Positions 37,077 to 46,625 of a stretch of 64,000 bases of DNA are shown one piece after another (positions within the stretch are counted from its first letter, which is position 1; the number at the start of each line of letters is the position of its first letter). Under the pieces are notes generated by a model, which was not told the DNA's origin, ran no database searches, and saw only the letters and a list, made by a program, of their open reading frames with translations. The stretch is from Phycisphaerales bacterium (GTDB taxonomy: Bacteria; Planctomycetota; Phycisphaerae; UBA1845; UTPLA1), in assembly GCA_020639075.1 (NCBI GenBank), contig JACKHI010000001.1:1178001-1242000 (forward strand), written 5' to 3'. The translations under genes were made by a program, and so were the position numbers.

Positions 37077-37547
37077 TCAAAGCGGCTCCTTCCAGAAACC
37101 GTACTCGCGGCTCTTGTCCGGATCGTCACAGATCCGCTCGCCGCGCTGTTCGAATCCGTTCCGCACATACAGCCGATGCGCATCGGGCAGCAGGACATCG
37201 CTCCAGATGCGCATTGCCGACGCGCCGCGGCGCTTCGCCTCACCAGCACACATGTCTAACAGTTGTTGACCGATCCCCTTGCCGCGATGCGCCTTCAACA
37301 GGTACATCCGATGCAATTCACCGATGCCGTCATGCACCGTCACGCCGGCGCATCCGACGATCTCATCGCCGACACGCGCCACCCAGAATGCACCGTTTCG
37401 ATCGATGTAGCGCCCTTTCACGTCGTAGAGGTCTGAGCAATAGCCGTCCGGCTCCCACGTAAATCCGTATTCCTCGAAGACCGCGCGGACGACGTTCGCG
37501 ATGCCCACTGTATCAGCCGATTTGAATGCCTCAACAATGACTTGCAA
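37077..37547 (-). CDS. GNAT family N-acetyltransferase
   Basis: A 156-residue acetyltransferase. The acetyl-CoA site is the motif LLKAHRGKGIGQQLL (R/Q-x-x-G-x-G/A form), and the C-terminal NGFEQRG segment completes the fold. A TTG start at 37547 is chosen because GAGGAA lies 9 bp upstream and the frame further up overlaps the ymdB-like gene; the reading open to 37673 is not supported there. Substrate unknown. Its stop overlaps a possible xseA start, so the genes are probably coupled. Confidence 0.85.
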   Translation of the reverse strand: MQVIVEAFKSADTVGIANVVRAVFEEYGFTWEPDGYCSDLYDVKGRYIDRNGAFWVARVGDEIVGCAGVTVHDGIGELHRMYLLKAHRGKGIGQQLLDMCAGEAKRRGASAMRIWSDVLLPDAHRLYVRNGFEQRGERICDDPDKSREYGFWKEPL

Positions 37548-37588
37548 GCTGGCGATTCCTCTTCTGACGATGCGCCGCACACGCCCTG

Positions 37589-38386
37589 CTACGCTTCGTT
37601 GCCCGCAAAGCTCACGCGCTCGATCGACTGCGCCTTTCCCGTCTCCGAATCCACTTCCACGAGAATTCCGCACATTCGGACATCGTCCGTCGCCACGTCG
37701 AAGGGCGACGGCATCCCCGTCACGAACGCCCGTAGCACACGATCCTTGCGACGCCCCAGCACGCCGTCATACGGCCCCGACATCCCCAGGTCCGTGATAT
37801 ACGCCGTGCCGCCGTCCAGAACGCGCTCGTCCGCAGTCTGCACATGTGTGTGCGTTCCGTACATGACCGAAACGCGGCCGTTCAAATGCCAGCCCATCGC
37901 GATCTTCTCACTCGTCGCCTCCGCATGCATGTCCACGACGACAGTCTTCACGTCCTGTGGGACCCGCGACAACACTCGGTCCATCGCCTTGTACGGGCAA
38001 TCGCACGGCGGCTTCATGAACAGCCTTCCCATCACCGAGATGACTGCGACTTTCGGCCCTTTCTCCGTTTTGAAAACGGCGATCTCCTTACCGATCGAAT
38101 CAGGTGGATAGTTCACCGGCCGAACGATGCAATCCGACTTCTCCAGGACGGGGAAAATTTCCGAGCGACGATAAATATGATCGCCCAGCGTCATCAGATG
38201 GACGCCGTACTTCAGGAACTTGTCATACAGCGCTTCTGTCAGACCGGAACCGTTCGCCGCGTTCTCCACGTTGGCGATCACGCAGTCGACGCCGCGTTCC
38301 TTCGCCAGGCGCGATACGCCTTCCGCGACGACCGAGCGCCCCGGCCTTCCGACGACGTCGCCGATACACAAAATGGTCAGCTTCAA
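37589..38386 (-). CDS. YmdB-family metallophosphoesterase (2',3'-cyclic nucleotide phosphodiesterase)
   Basis: Calcineurin-like metallophosphoesterase of the TIGR00282 family. From a TTG at 38386 it begins KLTILCIGDVVGRPGRS, the family-typical start; a GTG at 38413 would add nine residues. The metal ligands are seen in CIGD, the ENAANGSG block, VVDMHAEATSEK and YGTHTHVQTAD. 265 residues, the usual length. B. subtilis YmdB hydrolyses 2',3'-cAMP and affects biofilm formation; role here inferred. First gene of the operon to CPBP. Confidence 0.93.
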   Translation of the reverse strand: MKLTILCIGDVVGRPGRSVVAEGVSRLAKERGVDCVIANVENAANGSGLTEALYDKFLKYGVHLMTLGDHIYRRSEIFPVLEKSDCIVRPVNYPPDSIGKEIAVFKTEKGPKVAVISVMGRLFMKPPCDCPYKAMDRVLSRVPQDVKTVVVDMHAEATSEKIAMGWHLNGRVSVMYGTHTHVQTADERVLDGGTAYITDLGMSGPYDGVLGRRKDRVLRAFVTGMPSPFDVATDDVRMCGILVEVDSETGKAQSIERVSFAGNEA

Positions 38387-38507
38387 TGAAGATCGACTTT
38401 CCAGCCCCGGCACCTGCGCACGACGACAGTCGCGCGCACGCCCGGAGTTTCGATCGGCACAGACAGGCGATTCCGACGCCCGCCCGGATCCAACCGGCTT
38501 CGGGTCG

Positions 38508-38536
38508 AGTATATAGACGCCTGTTTGATTCTCAAA
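38508..38536 (-). promoter_or_regulatory. candidate promoter for the ymdB-to-dxs operon
   Basis: On the minus strand -35 TTTGAG (38536-38531) and -10 TATACT (38513-38508) are 17 bp apart. The start of transcription would be near 38501, giving ~115 nt of leader. It lies in the 334-bp gap with the divergent RdgC-like gene, where nothing else was found. Confidence 0.45.
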
Positions 38537-38720
38537 TCAGCGCCCCATGGAATTCACAGCATGTGATTCCCGTGCGACGAGCATCGGCGGAGGTTCGGTA
38601 GCAAATGAACTTAGGCGTTCGATCGCAATTCACACGAATTCACAACGTTGACGCCCACATCGTCGGAACCGTAGCATCCCTCCGCTCTAAACCCAAACCC
38701 GATAGACGAGGCACCACTCC

Positions 38721-39980
38721 ATGGCATTCCTGAACGGATCCGTCAGCTACGCCCGCTTCCGCGTCCACGGCGGCGGTCCCAAACGACTCGACGAGCATCT
38801 CCTCGACAAGATTCGCGAGCATCGCATCGGCAGCGACAAGATCCTTCGGTCCGACCTCGAGGAATCCGGCTGGATCGGCGGTCGCCATCTGCTCGACGTC
38901 GAATTCGATCTCGAAAAGAACGTCCTGCTCGACTGCCTCCATTTCGGCCTTCGGATCGACGCCCACAAACCGCCGCCCGACCTCCTGCGCGCCTACGAGC
39001 AGCAGGAGTTTGACGCGCTTCTCAAAGAGGCGTCCGGACATGGGACCCCAAAATTCTCCCGCATCAAGAAGGAGGCCAGGGAAGCCGCCAAGGGACGAAT
39101 CGAGAGCGAACTGAAGGAAGGCCGCTATCGCAAACAACGACAGTTCCCACTCTTCCTCGATACGCAGCGCGACATTCTCTACGTCTCGGCGACGACGCCG
39201 AGCGTTCACGAACGCCTCCTGCCGCTCTTCAAGAACACGTTCGGCAAGCGATTGGAACCCCTGACGGCCGGCAGCCTCGCGATTGCCTGGGCGGATCATC
39301 ACAACCAGTCCCGCCAACTGGAAAACCTCGAATACGCGGCGTTCATTCCTCATCCGGAAAACGGGCTCGATTCCCCCTACTGGACGTCGCACGATCCGGC
39401 CGCTCGCGACTGGCTAGGTAACGAGTTCCTTCTCTGGCTCTGGTATACGCTCGAAGAGGAATCCGACACGCTCGAGATGGAGGACAATTCCGACGCCGCC
39501 GTCATGATCGTCAAACAACTCGCGCTCGAATGCCCGTGGGCGGAAACGGGCAAGGAGACCATCACGTGCGACGGGCCCTCCCGGCTCCCTGAATCGCGTC
39601 GTGCCATTCAGTCAGGCAAATTACCGCGCAAGGCCGGCATGATGCTCTCTCGCCATGGGCAGCAATATGAATTCACGATGCAGGCCGAGACGTTCAACAT
39701 CAGCGGGGCCGCACTGCCGAAAGTCGAAAGAGACGAAGACGCGCCGACAAACGGAGATGGCGCCGTCGACAATATCCGCGTGCGGCATGAAGAACGCCTC
39801 GAACAGATCCGGCACATGGCTGAGTCAGTCGACATGCTCTTTGGAGCGTTCCTGACGCGGCGGCTGCGCGCGGACTGGAACAAGACGCGCGACACGATTC
39901 GCGCATGGCTGCGCGCCGGTGCCGGCGACCAACGCAATCTACCGGAGACGACGCCGGTTCGGGAGCCGATCGGCGTCTGA
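38721..39980 (+). CDS. RdgC-like protein
   Basis: A 419-residue protein with the start MAFLNGSVSYARFRVHG and the pattern of recombination-associated RdgC: an LRADLxxxG-like segment, PPDLLRAYEQQEFDALLKEA, and the block RQFPLFLDTQRDILYVSATT. E. coli RdgC is a ring-shaped DNA-binding protein that limits RecA action. The C-terminal ~130 residues, including a charged segment GDGAVDNIRVRHEER, diverge from proteobacterial RdgC, so function is inferred. Convergent with the PilZ gene. Confidence 0.75.
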   Translation: MAFLNGSVSYARFRVHGGGPKRLDEHLLDKIREHRIGSDKILRSDLEESGWIGGRHLLDVEFDLEKNVLLDCLHFGLRIDAHKPPPDLLRAYEQQEFDALLKEASGHGTPKFSRIKKEAREAAKGRIESELKEGRYRKQRQFPLFLDTQRDILYVSATTPSVHERLLPLFKNTFGKRLEPLTAGSLAIAWADHHNQSRQLENLEYAAFIPHPENGLDSPYWTSHDPAARDWLGNEFLLWLWYTLEEESDTLEMEDNSDAAVMIVKQLALECPWAETGKETITCDGPSRLPESRRAIQSGKLPRKAGMMLSRHGQQYEFTMQAETFNISGAALPKVERDEDAPTNGDGAVDNIRVRHEERLEQIRHMAESVDMLFGAFLTRRLRADWNKTRDTIRAWLRAGAGDQRNLPETTPVREPIGV

Positions 39981-40011
39981 CGACTTCCGCCGAAAAACGT
40001 CGTCGATCATG

Positions 40012-40482
40012 TCAGCGATCGGTCGCTGTCTTTTCAAACCGCACGCCGACGCGATGCGACGCGCCGCGGACGTGTATGCAGTTCCGTACAACGCACAGCA
40101 CTTTCGGCTGATTGGGCAACGCCTTGATACACGCGATGACGACCGTGCCGTTGTGCAGGTATTGGTTGTACATGAAACTGAAGCCACTGGTGGATAAGTC
40201 GTGCGTCATCACGTCGATTTCACGTTTCGAACCGGCCGGATCGACGATCATGACGCGCAACTGGATTTTCCAGGAGTAGCGCTTCGCTTCGCGTTTTTCC
40301 TTGGTTGGAGGGCCCGCGCCTTTCTGATCCGACAGCATTTCGATGAGCTGCGCGGGAGAAGGAGCGCTGGCGAGCGGGTCATTCGGCGCAGCGCCGGCGT
40401 TCGTCCGCGTCGACGGCGTCTGAGCGCTGCGCTTCGCATTCGATTCACTTGAGTTGTCGTCAACCAGTGAAGACTGCGCCAT
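40012..40482 (-). CDS. PilZ domain protein (c-di-GMP binding)
   Basis: A 156-residue protein. Residues ~1-60 are Ser/Ala/Pro-rich and disordered; the PilZ domain follows, with R-x3-R at 64-68 (REAKR) and the second motif DLSTSG at 95-100, the two segments that hold cyclic di-GMP. No membrane helix. The partner process (motility, exopolysaccharide, pseudopili) is not visible from the neighbours. Confidence 0.9.
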   Translation of the reverse strand: MAQSSLVDDNSSESNAKRSAQTPSTRTNAGAAPNDPLASAPSPAQLIEMLSDQKGAGPPTKEKREAKRYSWKIQLRVMIVDPAGSKREIDVMTHDLSTSGFSFMYNQYLHNGTVVIACIKALPNQPKVLCVVRNCIHVRGASHRVGVRFEKTATDR

Positions 40483-40618
40483 GAGATGACAGACTCCGTT
40501 TGCGCGTTCGTCCGACGTCGAACGAGACGCTCCCGATACAAGTCAAATCGCCCACCTGCTACATCGGATCCTGTTAGCCGGGCATTGAGGAATTTACGGA
40601 GCCCAATACAGGCTCGCG

Positions 40619-40643
40619 ACTGACGTCTTATCGGGACGTCAGT
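40619..40643. terminator. 9-bp inverted repeat between the Rrf2 and PilZ genes
   Basis: ACTGACGTC (40619-40627), a 7-nt loop and GACGTCAGT (40635-40643) form a perfect 9-bp stem. It lies 102 bp past the stop of the Rrf2-type gene and upstream of the PilZ gene, both on the minus strand. No T-tract, so it may be a terminator or an operator. Confidence 0.4.
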
Positions 40644-40744
40644 CCGTCGATTGGCCGCCAACCGGTTTCACCCGAAATTGACGGACGATTCTCATGGGGA
40701 GTCAGGATGGACGCGATGCCTGAGGACGCGAAGGGCCTTAGACG

Positions 40745-41197
40745 CTATTTCGTTCGGCGTTTGCGAGGCTTCCGTGCGGGTCTCGAAGGTTGTTTCGAAG
40801 AAAACGCGACATCGTAAATAGACGTCTCTCTCAGATACGCCTGCAGCCTCGCTCGAAGCGCGCTCCATTGCTGATGCCCGGCGCACGGACACTCGTCGTC
40901 GCAGGATTTATTGCTGAAAGGGCATCCCGCCCGCGCCCCCAAAACGCGCTCGAACGGCGCCAGAACATCGGCGAGCCGCAACGTCTTCGGATCACACGCC
41001 AATCGGAATCCGCCCGTTCTGCCCGGCGACGCCGACAGCACGCGCGCCGTTACAAGGTCCCTCAGAATTCTCGATAGGTACTTGCCGGGGATATCCAGCT
41101 CCGCCGCGATGACATGCGCCGTGACCGGTCCATAGCCCGGCTGTTGTGTCAGATACACCAACGCCTTGAGTGCATATTCACTGGTCAACGAGATCAC
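40745..41197 (-). CDS. Rrf2 family transcriptional regulator, Fe-S type
   Basis: A 150-residue winged-helix regulator. It starts at a GTG (41197) with a GAGGAT ribosome site, giving ISLTSEYALKALVYLTQQPG, the family start; the open frame to 41254 is not conserved. Four Cys residues (92, 99, 103, 105: GCPFSNKSCDDECPC) are the iron-sulfur cluster ligands as in IscR/NsrR-type members, so it may sense iron-sulfur or nitric oxide status. The C-terminus is a basic tail. It lies 144 bp from the B12/radical SAM gene on the same strand. Confidence 0.92.
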   Translation of the reverse strand: MISLTSEYALKALVYLTQQPGYGPVTAHVIAAELDIPGKYLSRILRDLVTARVLSASPGRTGGFRLACDPKTLRLADVLAPFERVLGARAGCPFSNKSCDDECPCAGHQQWSALRARLQAYLRETSIYDVAFSSKQPSRPARKPRKRRTK

Positions 41198-41341
41198 GGC
41201 AATTATCCTCGCGTGACGATGGGAATTCACCGCCTCATGAAAACTCGCCCTCAATTCTCGAATGTCGATGCCGTCGCGATTGCCCGCGACATGCTTGCGT
41301 TCGTCAGTCGGTTCAATCGCAACCGGGGAAGTACCCGCCGA

Positions 41342-42814
41342 TTAGAGATCGCCCGCGATACGCCGAAAGTGGTAACCTGTGATTGCCAATTGCGCAGCGA
41401 GAGAAAATGCGCGCGGATGCGCGACCAGGGCCCGAACCATGAACTTCCAGTACTGTCGCCGGCCTCGTTGAACCAGACCCATCACCCACATGGATCTTAC
41501 GAATGCCCGGATCTCCTGCCATCGCAATCGAACCGCCGGTTTCGAAGGCTTGTAGTTCCGAAGGAAAACGAGGATTCGATCGTAATACTCCTGGGGTGAA
41601 TACAACTGTTGAACGAGTCGGCGATAACCGTCGATCAACATCTGCCGATTCATCGTCGGAACGTAATTGAGCACGGCGTCGAGATTGTTCCCCGTGCTGT
41701 GCGCGAGAATCCGCCCCTCGGACTTGAGACGCTTGAACAGACGCGTCTCCGGCAGCGCCGTCAGCAGACCGACCATCGCCGTGACGACGCCCGCCTCCCG
41801 GATGAACTTCAACTGCTGCTCGAAGATTCCGGGTTTGTCGTTGTCGAAGCCGACGATGAATCCGCCCATCACTTCCAGACCGGCCTTCTGAATCGTTCGG
41901 ACGGCTTCGACGAGATCGCGCCGCCGGTTCTGCGTCTTCGAACACTCCGCGAGGCTGTCTTCTTCCGGGCTTTCGATCCCCACGAACACGCTCGTAAACC
42001 CCGCTCGCACCATCAGGTTCAACAGCTCCGGATCATCCACGAGGTTCAAGGAAGCTTCCGTCAGAAACGTCCACTTGACCCGCCGCCGCGCACGCCATTC
42101 GATCAACGCGCGCAACAGTTCCTTTGCGCGCACCCGATTTCCGATGAAGTTGTCGTCAACGATAAAGACGGATCCATCCCAGCCCGCCGCCTTCAACGCC
42201 TCCAATTCGTCGATGAGCTGGGCCGGCGGCTTCGAGCGCGGTACGCGACCGTACATGACGATGATGTCGCAGAAATCGCAGTTGAATGGGCAGCCGCGCG
42301 AAAACTGCACGCTCATGCGCGCGTACTGCTTCATGTCGAGCAGGTCCCATCGCGGAACGGGCGTCGTCGTCAGATCCGGCTTCTCTGCACTGAAGTACTG
42401 CGGCTTGAGCGTCCCCTTCGCCAGATCCGCCACGAGTTCGTCCACCAGACATTCCGCCTCGCCCAGCACGAAATGATCGACTTCCGAAAAACGCTCGTGC
42501 CCCGTTGTAAACAGCGGTCCCCCGCCGATGACCGGCTTCCCCTTCAACTTACACCGGCGAACCACATTGCGAACCGACTCCTCGTGAATGATCATGCCCG
42601 TCAGGAAGACGTAGTCGGCCCATGCGATCTGTGAATCCGAAAGCGACTCGACGTTGAGGTCCACGAGCCGAAGGGACCATTCGCGCGGCAGCATTGCCGC
42701 GACCGTCACCAGCCCCAAAGGCGGAAAGGCCGCCTTCTTGGCGATGAACGGCATGACGTGGCTGAAGCTCCAGAACGTATGCGGAGTCCTCGGGGAGATG
42801 AGCAAGATCTTCAT
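41342..42814 (-). CDS. B12-binding radical SAM protein
   Basis: A 490-residue protein with an N-terminal cobalamin-binding-like fold (KILLISPRTP ... IGGGPLFTT) and a radical SAM core with C-x3-C-x2-C at 175, 179 and 182 (CPFNCDFC). A C-terminal DUF4070-like extension follows (after ~400). The family includes methyltransferases acting on unactivated carbons and hopanoid modifying enzymes; none can be assigned here. It reads upstream from an AT-rich region shared with the gene at 43103, and its expression could be controlled by the neighbouring Rrf2 regulator. Confidence 0.93.
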   Translation of the reverse strand: MKILLISPRTPHTFWSFSHVMPFIAKKAAFPPLGLVTVAAMLPREWSLRLVDLNVESLSDSQIAWADYVFLTGMIIHEESVRNVVRRCKLKGKPVIGGGPLFTTGHERFSEVDHFVLGEAECLVDELVADLAKGTLKPQYFSAEKPDLTTTPVPRWDLLDMKQYARMSVQFSRGCPFNCDFCDIIVMYGRVPRSKPPAQLIDELEALKAAGWDGSVFIVDDNFIGNRVRAKELLRALIEWRARRRVKWTFLTEASLNLVDDPELLNLMVRAGFTSVFVGIESPEEDSLAECSKTQNRRRDLVEAVRTIQKAGLEVMGGFIVGFDNDKPGIFEQQLKFIREAGVVTAMVGLLTALPETRLFKRLKSEGRILAHSTGNNLDAVLNYVPTMNRQMLIDGYRRLVQQLYSPQEYYDRILVFLRNYKPSKPAVRLRWQEIRAFVRSMWVMGLVQRGRRQYWKFMVRALVAHPRAFSLAAQLAITGYHFRRIAGDL

Positions 42815-42892
42815 TCGACCTGCACCCTGTATCTCGCACCAACCGCTCGAGCGCCGAACTCCAGCCCGACGAACCGGACGGACGCCCGCGAT

Positions 42893-42942
42893 ATTAACAC
42901 ATATCTCGACCAGTGTATCCTTAATAATATTCTAGATCTTGT
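42893..42942. promoter_or_regulatory. AT-rich divergent promoter region
   Basis: An AT-rich patch in an otherwise GC-rich genome between the radical SAM gene and the plus-strand gene at 43103. TATTAA/TTAATA-type boxes can be drawn on both strands, but no convincing -35/-10 pair was settled. It is the likely promoter zone for both genes. Confidence 0.35.
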
Positions 42943-43102
42943 GCCCGCTATTCGCCGACCCGGCCCCGACTGGCGTCTGCTCGGTCCGGCCCTTCCCTTG
43001 GCGCAACACCGTCCAATTTAGTAACATCCCTGTATCGAGATTCAGGGTCGGAGCATTCCAGACAATCCAATGATCGGCCCTCAAGCGTCCAAGGAGCCAA
43101 TT

Positions 43103-44251
43103 GTGGCGGATACTGCAGACAAGATCGCAATCCAGTGCAAATGCGGCGGCCGATTCCGCGTACCTGCCGCGGCCCGTGGAAAACGTATCAAATGCCCGAA
43201 GTGCGCGAGTCCCATCGCGATCCCGGCCGCCGCTGCGAAGCGCGCAGCGGCGCCGAAGCCGCCTGCGCCTCGCGCCGACGAAGGGGGCCTGCTCGACGCC
43301 CTCGCCGGGCACGAGGCCGCGGCGGTGGCGGCGCCAGTCGGTCCTGCGATGTCCAATACCTGCCCGAATTGCACGGGTCCAATTGCGGCCGACGCCGTCG
43401 TCTGCGTCAGCTGCGGCTACAACCTGAAGTCCGGCAAGCTCATGGGGGCGACTTCATCGGGGATCGACGCCGGAGCGGCGGCCAAATCGCTTGGATCGGC
43501 GACCGCCGGCGTCGCCGGCGCGATGGCGAAGGGGGCGGGTCGTCTTGGACTCGGCGTCGGGCTCAGTGCCGCCGGCGCACTGCTCGGCGGCATTATCTGG
43601 TACGTGATCGCGATCAAGACGGACTACGAGATCGGTTACGTCGCGATCCTCGTCGGATTCCTTGCCGGCCTCGGCATGATGATGGGCAGCAAAGGCGAGA
43701 ATGCGTTTGCCGGCGTCATCGCAGCCGCGCTGGGCATCGGGGCGATCATCGGCGCAAAATACATGATCATCTCCACGCTTGCCGAGTCCAACGACGAGTA
43801 CGAGATGACAGACGGCCAACTCTACGCCGATGCCTTGTCCGCGGCGTTGACGACCGAACATTTCGAAAAGAACAACATTACCCAAAATGCGATGTTCCTG
43901 ACGCCGGCCGGACAGGATCCCAAGACCTACGTGCATCCCCAATTGAACAAGCCCGTGAACGAAATCACGGATGAAGAATACGAGATGATGGACGACGTCG
44001 AAGTTAGTTTGAGCGTGTGGGACGAACGGCATTCCGAAATGCTGCAGAAGGTCAGGAACATGCATCCCGACGAGGTGAAGAGTCAGGTCGAGGAACGTCC
44101 CGAATCACTCGCGCAGGTCAAGATCATGCAGGGCTTACGCGACACCGTTGTGAAGTCGGCATTCAAGCAGATGTTCGGTCCGATCGACCTGTTATGGTTC
44201 CTATTCGCCGGCGGGGCCGCGTGGAGAGTCGCCGGCGCATCCAACGACTGA
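43103..44251 (+). CDS. zinc-ribbon membrane protein with two ribbons, function unknown
   Basis: A 382-residue protein from a GTG at 43103 with a strong ribosome site (AAGGAG, 43091-43096); an in-frame ATG at 43070 would add 11 residues. The N-terminal part has two zinc ribbons (CKC/CPKC at ~12-34; CPNC/CVSC at 87-104, the second ending CGYNLKSG) separated by an Ala/Pro-rich linker. Then three transmembrane segments (~150-172, 178-195, 202-225), a charged soluble domain and a final hydrophobic segment (GPIDLLWFLFAGG). Common in planctomycetes; function unknown. Confidence 0.8.
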   Translation: MADTADKIAIQCKCGGRFRVPAAARGKRIKCPKCASPIAIPAAAAKRAAAPKPPAPRADEGGLLDALAGHEAAAVAAPVGPAMSNTCPNCTGPIAADAVVCVSCGYNLKSGKLMGATSSGIDAGAAAKSLGSATAGVAGAMAKGAGRLGLGVGLSAAGALLGGIIWYVIAIKTDYEIGYVAILVGFLAGLGMMMGSKGENAFAGVIAAALGIGAIIGAKYMIISTLAESNDEYEMTDGQLYADALSAALTTEHFEKNNITQNAMFLTPAGQDPKTYVHPQLNKPVNEITDEEYEMMDDVEVSLSVWDERHSEMLQKVRNMHPDEVKSQVEERPESLAQVKIMQGLRDTVVKSAFKQMFGPIDLLWFLFAGGAAWRVAGASND

Positions 44252-44277
44252 GGTCCGGCGCGGTACGAAGTAACCGC

Positions 44278-45075
44278 TCAATCGCTGAACAAAACATCCT
44301 GCATCGAATACAGCCCCACCGGCCGGCCGCGCAGCCATTTCGCCGCATGCAGCGCGCCCGTCGCGAACGTATCGCGGGAATACGCCGTGTGAGAAATCGA
44401 CAGCGTCTCGCCCAGCGTCGCGAACGCGACCGTGTGCTCGCCCACGACGCCCCCCAATCGCAGGCTGTGCATCCCGATCTCCCCCGCCGGCCGCGCACCG
44501 GTCTCGCCCTTGCGACCATGAACGACCGACGATTCCGGGCCGTCATGCGCCGTTCGCCCTTCCGCAACGGCGTCCCGCAACGCGATCGCTGTCCCGCTCG
44601 GCGCGTCGACTTTGAAACGATGGTGCGACTCCATGATCTCGACGTCGTACGACGCGTCCAGCGTGGCGCCCAGCATCTTCGCAACGCGCAACAACACGTT
44701 CACGCCGACACTCATGTTCGGCGCTCGCACGATGGCGATCTCACGCGCCGCCTTGTCTACCGCGTTCACCTGATCGGCGCCGAGTCCCGTCGTCCCCGTG
44801 ACCATCGCCCGCCCCGCCTCAATACAGCGCCCGAGCCAGTGCATCGTCCCGGCCGGCAATGAGAAATCGACAAGAACGTCGAAATCCGTCATCGGTTCAT
44901 TGGCCACGATGACGCCGTTCGCGCCGATGCCGGCCAATTCGCCGGAGTCCTTCCCGATCGACGGCGACTTGCTGTGCTCCAACGCTGTGACGACGCTCAG
45001 CTCCGGATCGTCATGCGCCAGTGCGATCAGCCGTCGCCCCATTCGTCCGTTCGCGCCGCTGATCGCCAGGCGCAC
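44278..45075 (-). CDS. dapB: 4-hydroxy-tetrahydrodipicolinate reductase
   Basis: Lysine/diaminopimelate pathway enzyme using NAD(P)H, 265 residues from a GTG at 45075. The dinucleotide motif is AISGANGRMG; the substrate-site block ESHHRFKVDAPSGTAIAL and the TGTTGL segment are diagnostic. In-frame GTG and ATG codons further up would overlap thrC; the chosen start gives the normal length, with GGCGAG as weak ribosome site. Downstream of thrC on the same strand. Confidence 0.92.
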   Translation of the reverse strand: MRLAISGANGRMGRRLIALAHDDPELSVVTALEHSKSPSIGKDSGELAGIGANGVIVANEPMTDFDVLVDFSLPAGTMHWLGRCIEAGRAMVTGTTGLGADQVNAVDKAAREIAIVRAPNMSVGVNVLLRVAKMLGATLDASYDVEIMESHHRFKVDAPSGTAIALRDAVAEGRTAHDGPESSVVHGRKGETGARPAGEIGMHSLRLGGVVGEHTVAFATLGETLSISHTAYSRDTFATGALHAAKWLRGRPVGLYSMQDVLFSD

Positions 45076-45154
45076 GGGCTCGCCGCCTGTTATGGAGTTC
45101 GATGAATTGGGTTGCGATAACACCTTTGACACTGCCTTTCTCACACGGGGCGGA

Positions 45155-46561
45155 TCAGGCGTCCGCGTTTTCAATCGCCGCACAGATTGCATCGAGATCG
45201 TCCGCCACTTGCACTGGCCGATTGGCAAACGGCCGCGGCGGCTGCGATGCGCACGTCCGGGCCTCGCCCGGGTAGCGATCCGTGTGGTAGCCGACTGTCA
45301 CGTCGGCGTCCTTCAACTGATGCCCCGTCAGGACACACACAACGCGATCGCTCGCACTGACGACGCCTTCAGCGACGAGTTTGCGCAGCCCCGCCAGGCT
45401 TGCCGCACTCGCCGGCTCACAGCCATATCCGTTGCGACCGATCCGCGCTTTCTCATCCAGGATCTCATCATCCGTCACATCACGCACGACGCCGTTCATC
45501 GCATGGAGCGCACGCAGCGCCTTCGGCAGATTCACGGGCCGATTGATTTCAATCGCCGACGCAATCGTCTTCGCCTTGCGGTCCTCGCGCGTCATCGCGT
45601 CGTAATACGCATCGACGATCGATTGATCCCACTCGCCGCCGTTCCACGTGAGGCCCTTTCGTGAAACGAGATCGCACAACGTGTTCGCGCCGGCCGCATT
45701 CACAATGGCTAGCCGCGGCATGCGCGGGATCAGCCCGAGTTCCTTCAGTTCAGCGAACGCCTTGCCGAACGCGCTCGAATTCCCGAGGTTCCCGCCCGGA
45801 CAGATGATCCAATCCGGCGGTTCCCAACCCAGGCCCTCCAGCACGCGATACATGATCGTCTTCTGGCCTTCGAGCCGGAACGGATTGACGGAATTCATCA
45901 GGTACAGATCCAACCGATCCGACGCCTCGCGAATCCGCGTCAGGCAAGCGTCGAAATCGCCGTCGATCTGCAGCGTCAGCGCACCATAGTCCAGCGCCTG
46001 CGACAGCTTCCCGTACGCGATCTTCCCCGCGCCGACAAACACGATCGCCTGCATCGCTCGCCCGCTTTGCGTCTGCGCCAGCGACGCGTAAAGCGCCAGG
46101 CTCGCGCTCGTATTTCCCGTTGACGCGCAACCGACGCGATGGCGGCCGAGCACGCGCGCCATCGTGAACGCCGCCGTCATTCCGTTGTCCTTGAAACTCC
46201 CGCTCGGGTTCATTCCCTCGTATTGGAAATGAAGGTTCCCCGCCGCCAGCGGCAGATCGACGCGCCGCGGATCGACATTCTGGAGCAGCGTCTGCCCCTC
46301 GCCGATCGTGACGAGTTTGTCCGGCGGCGCGAATGGCAGCAGCTCCCGAAATCGCCAGACGCCGGAAAAATCCAGCGGTTCGTGTCGCGTCCCCCAGCGC
46401 TCGGCGAAGAACGACAACCGGCCCGGGGCCGGCGTCCGCTCCCAGTCGTAAACGACGTCGAGGAGGGAACCGCAGGCCGCGCAGTCGTACCGCGCCTCTT
46501 CCACGCCATAGGTATGCAGGCAGGCCGGTCGGATACACCTTAAAAACGCACCTTCAGACAT
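45155..46561 (-). CDS. thrC: threonine synthase
   Basis: PLP enzyme converting O-phosphohomoserine to threonine, 468 residues from the ATG at 46561. The N-terminus has a Cys knuckle (Cys9, 14, 27, 30) typical of the class with a zinc-ribbon-like start. The PLP lysine is K124 in SGSFKDNG, and the phosphate loop is CPGGNLGNSSAFG-like downstream. The promoter boxes lie so close to the start that the mRNA may be leaderless. A longer upstream frame to 46756 runs into the sucD side and is rejected. Divergent from sucD, 168 bp apart. Confidence 0.94.
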   Translation of the reverse strand: MSEGAFLRCIRPACLHTYGVEEARYDCAACGSLLDVVYDWERTPAPGRLSFFAERWGTRHEPLDFSGVWRFRELLPFAPPDKLVTIGEGQTLLQNVDPRRVDLPLAAGNLHFQYEGMNPSGSFKDNGMTAAFTMARVLGRHRVGCASTGNTSASLALYASLAQTQSGRAMQAIVFVGAGKIAYGKLSQALDYGALTLQIDGDFDACLTRIREASDRLDLYLMNSVNPFRLEGQKTIMYRVLEGLGWEPPDWIICPGGNLGNSSAFGKAFAELKELGLIPRMPRLAIVNAAGANTLCDLVSRKGLTWNGGEWDQSIVDAYYDAMTREDRKAKTIASAIEINRPVNLPKALRALHAMNGVVRDVTDDEILDEKARIGRNGYGCEPASAASLAGLRKLVAEGVVSASDRVVCVLTGHQLKDADVTVGYHTDRYPGEARTCASQPPRPFANRPVQVADDLDAICAAIENADA

Positions 46562-46569
46562 GGATTCGG

Positions 46570-46599
46570 ATCGTATCACGCGCCCTCGCCTCCGGTCAA
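46570..46599 (-). promoter_or_regulatory. promoter of thrC, possibly leaderless
   Basis: On the minus strand -35 TTGACC (46599-46594) and -10 TACGAT (46575-46570) are 18 bp apart. Only 8 bp separate the -10 box from the thrC ATG, so transcription should start at or next to the A of ATG and there is no room for a ribosome site. Confidence 0.5.
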
Positions 46600-46625
46600 A
46601 ACGCACGCCCGCAAATCTGCGAGTG

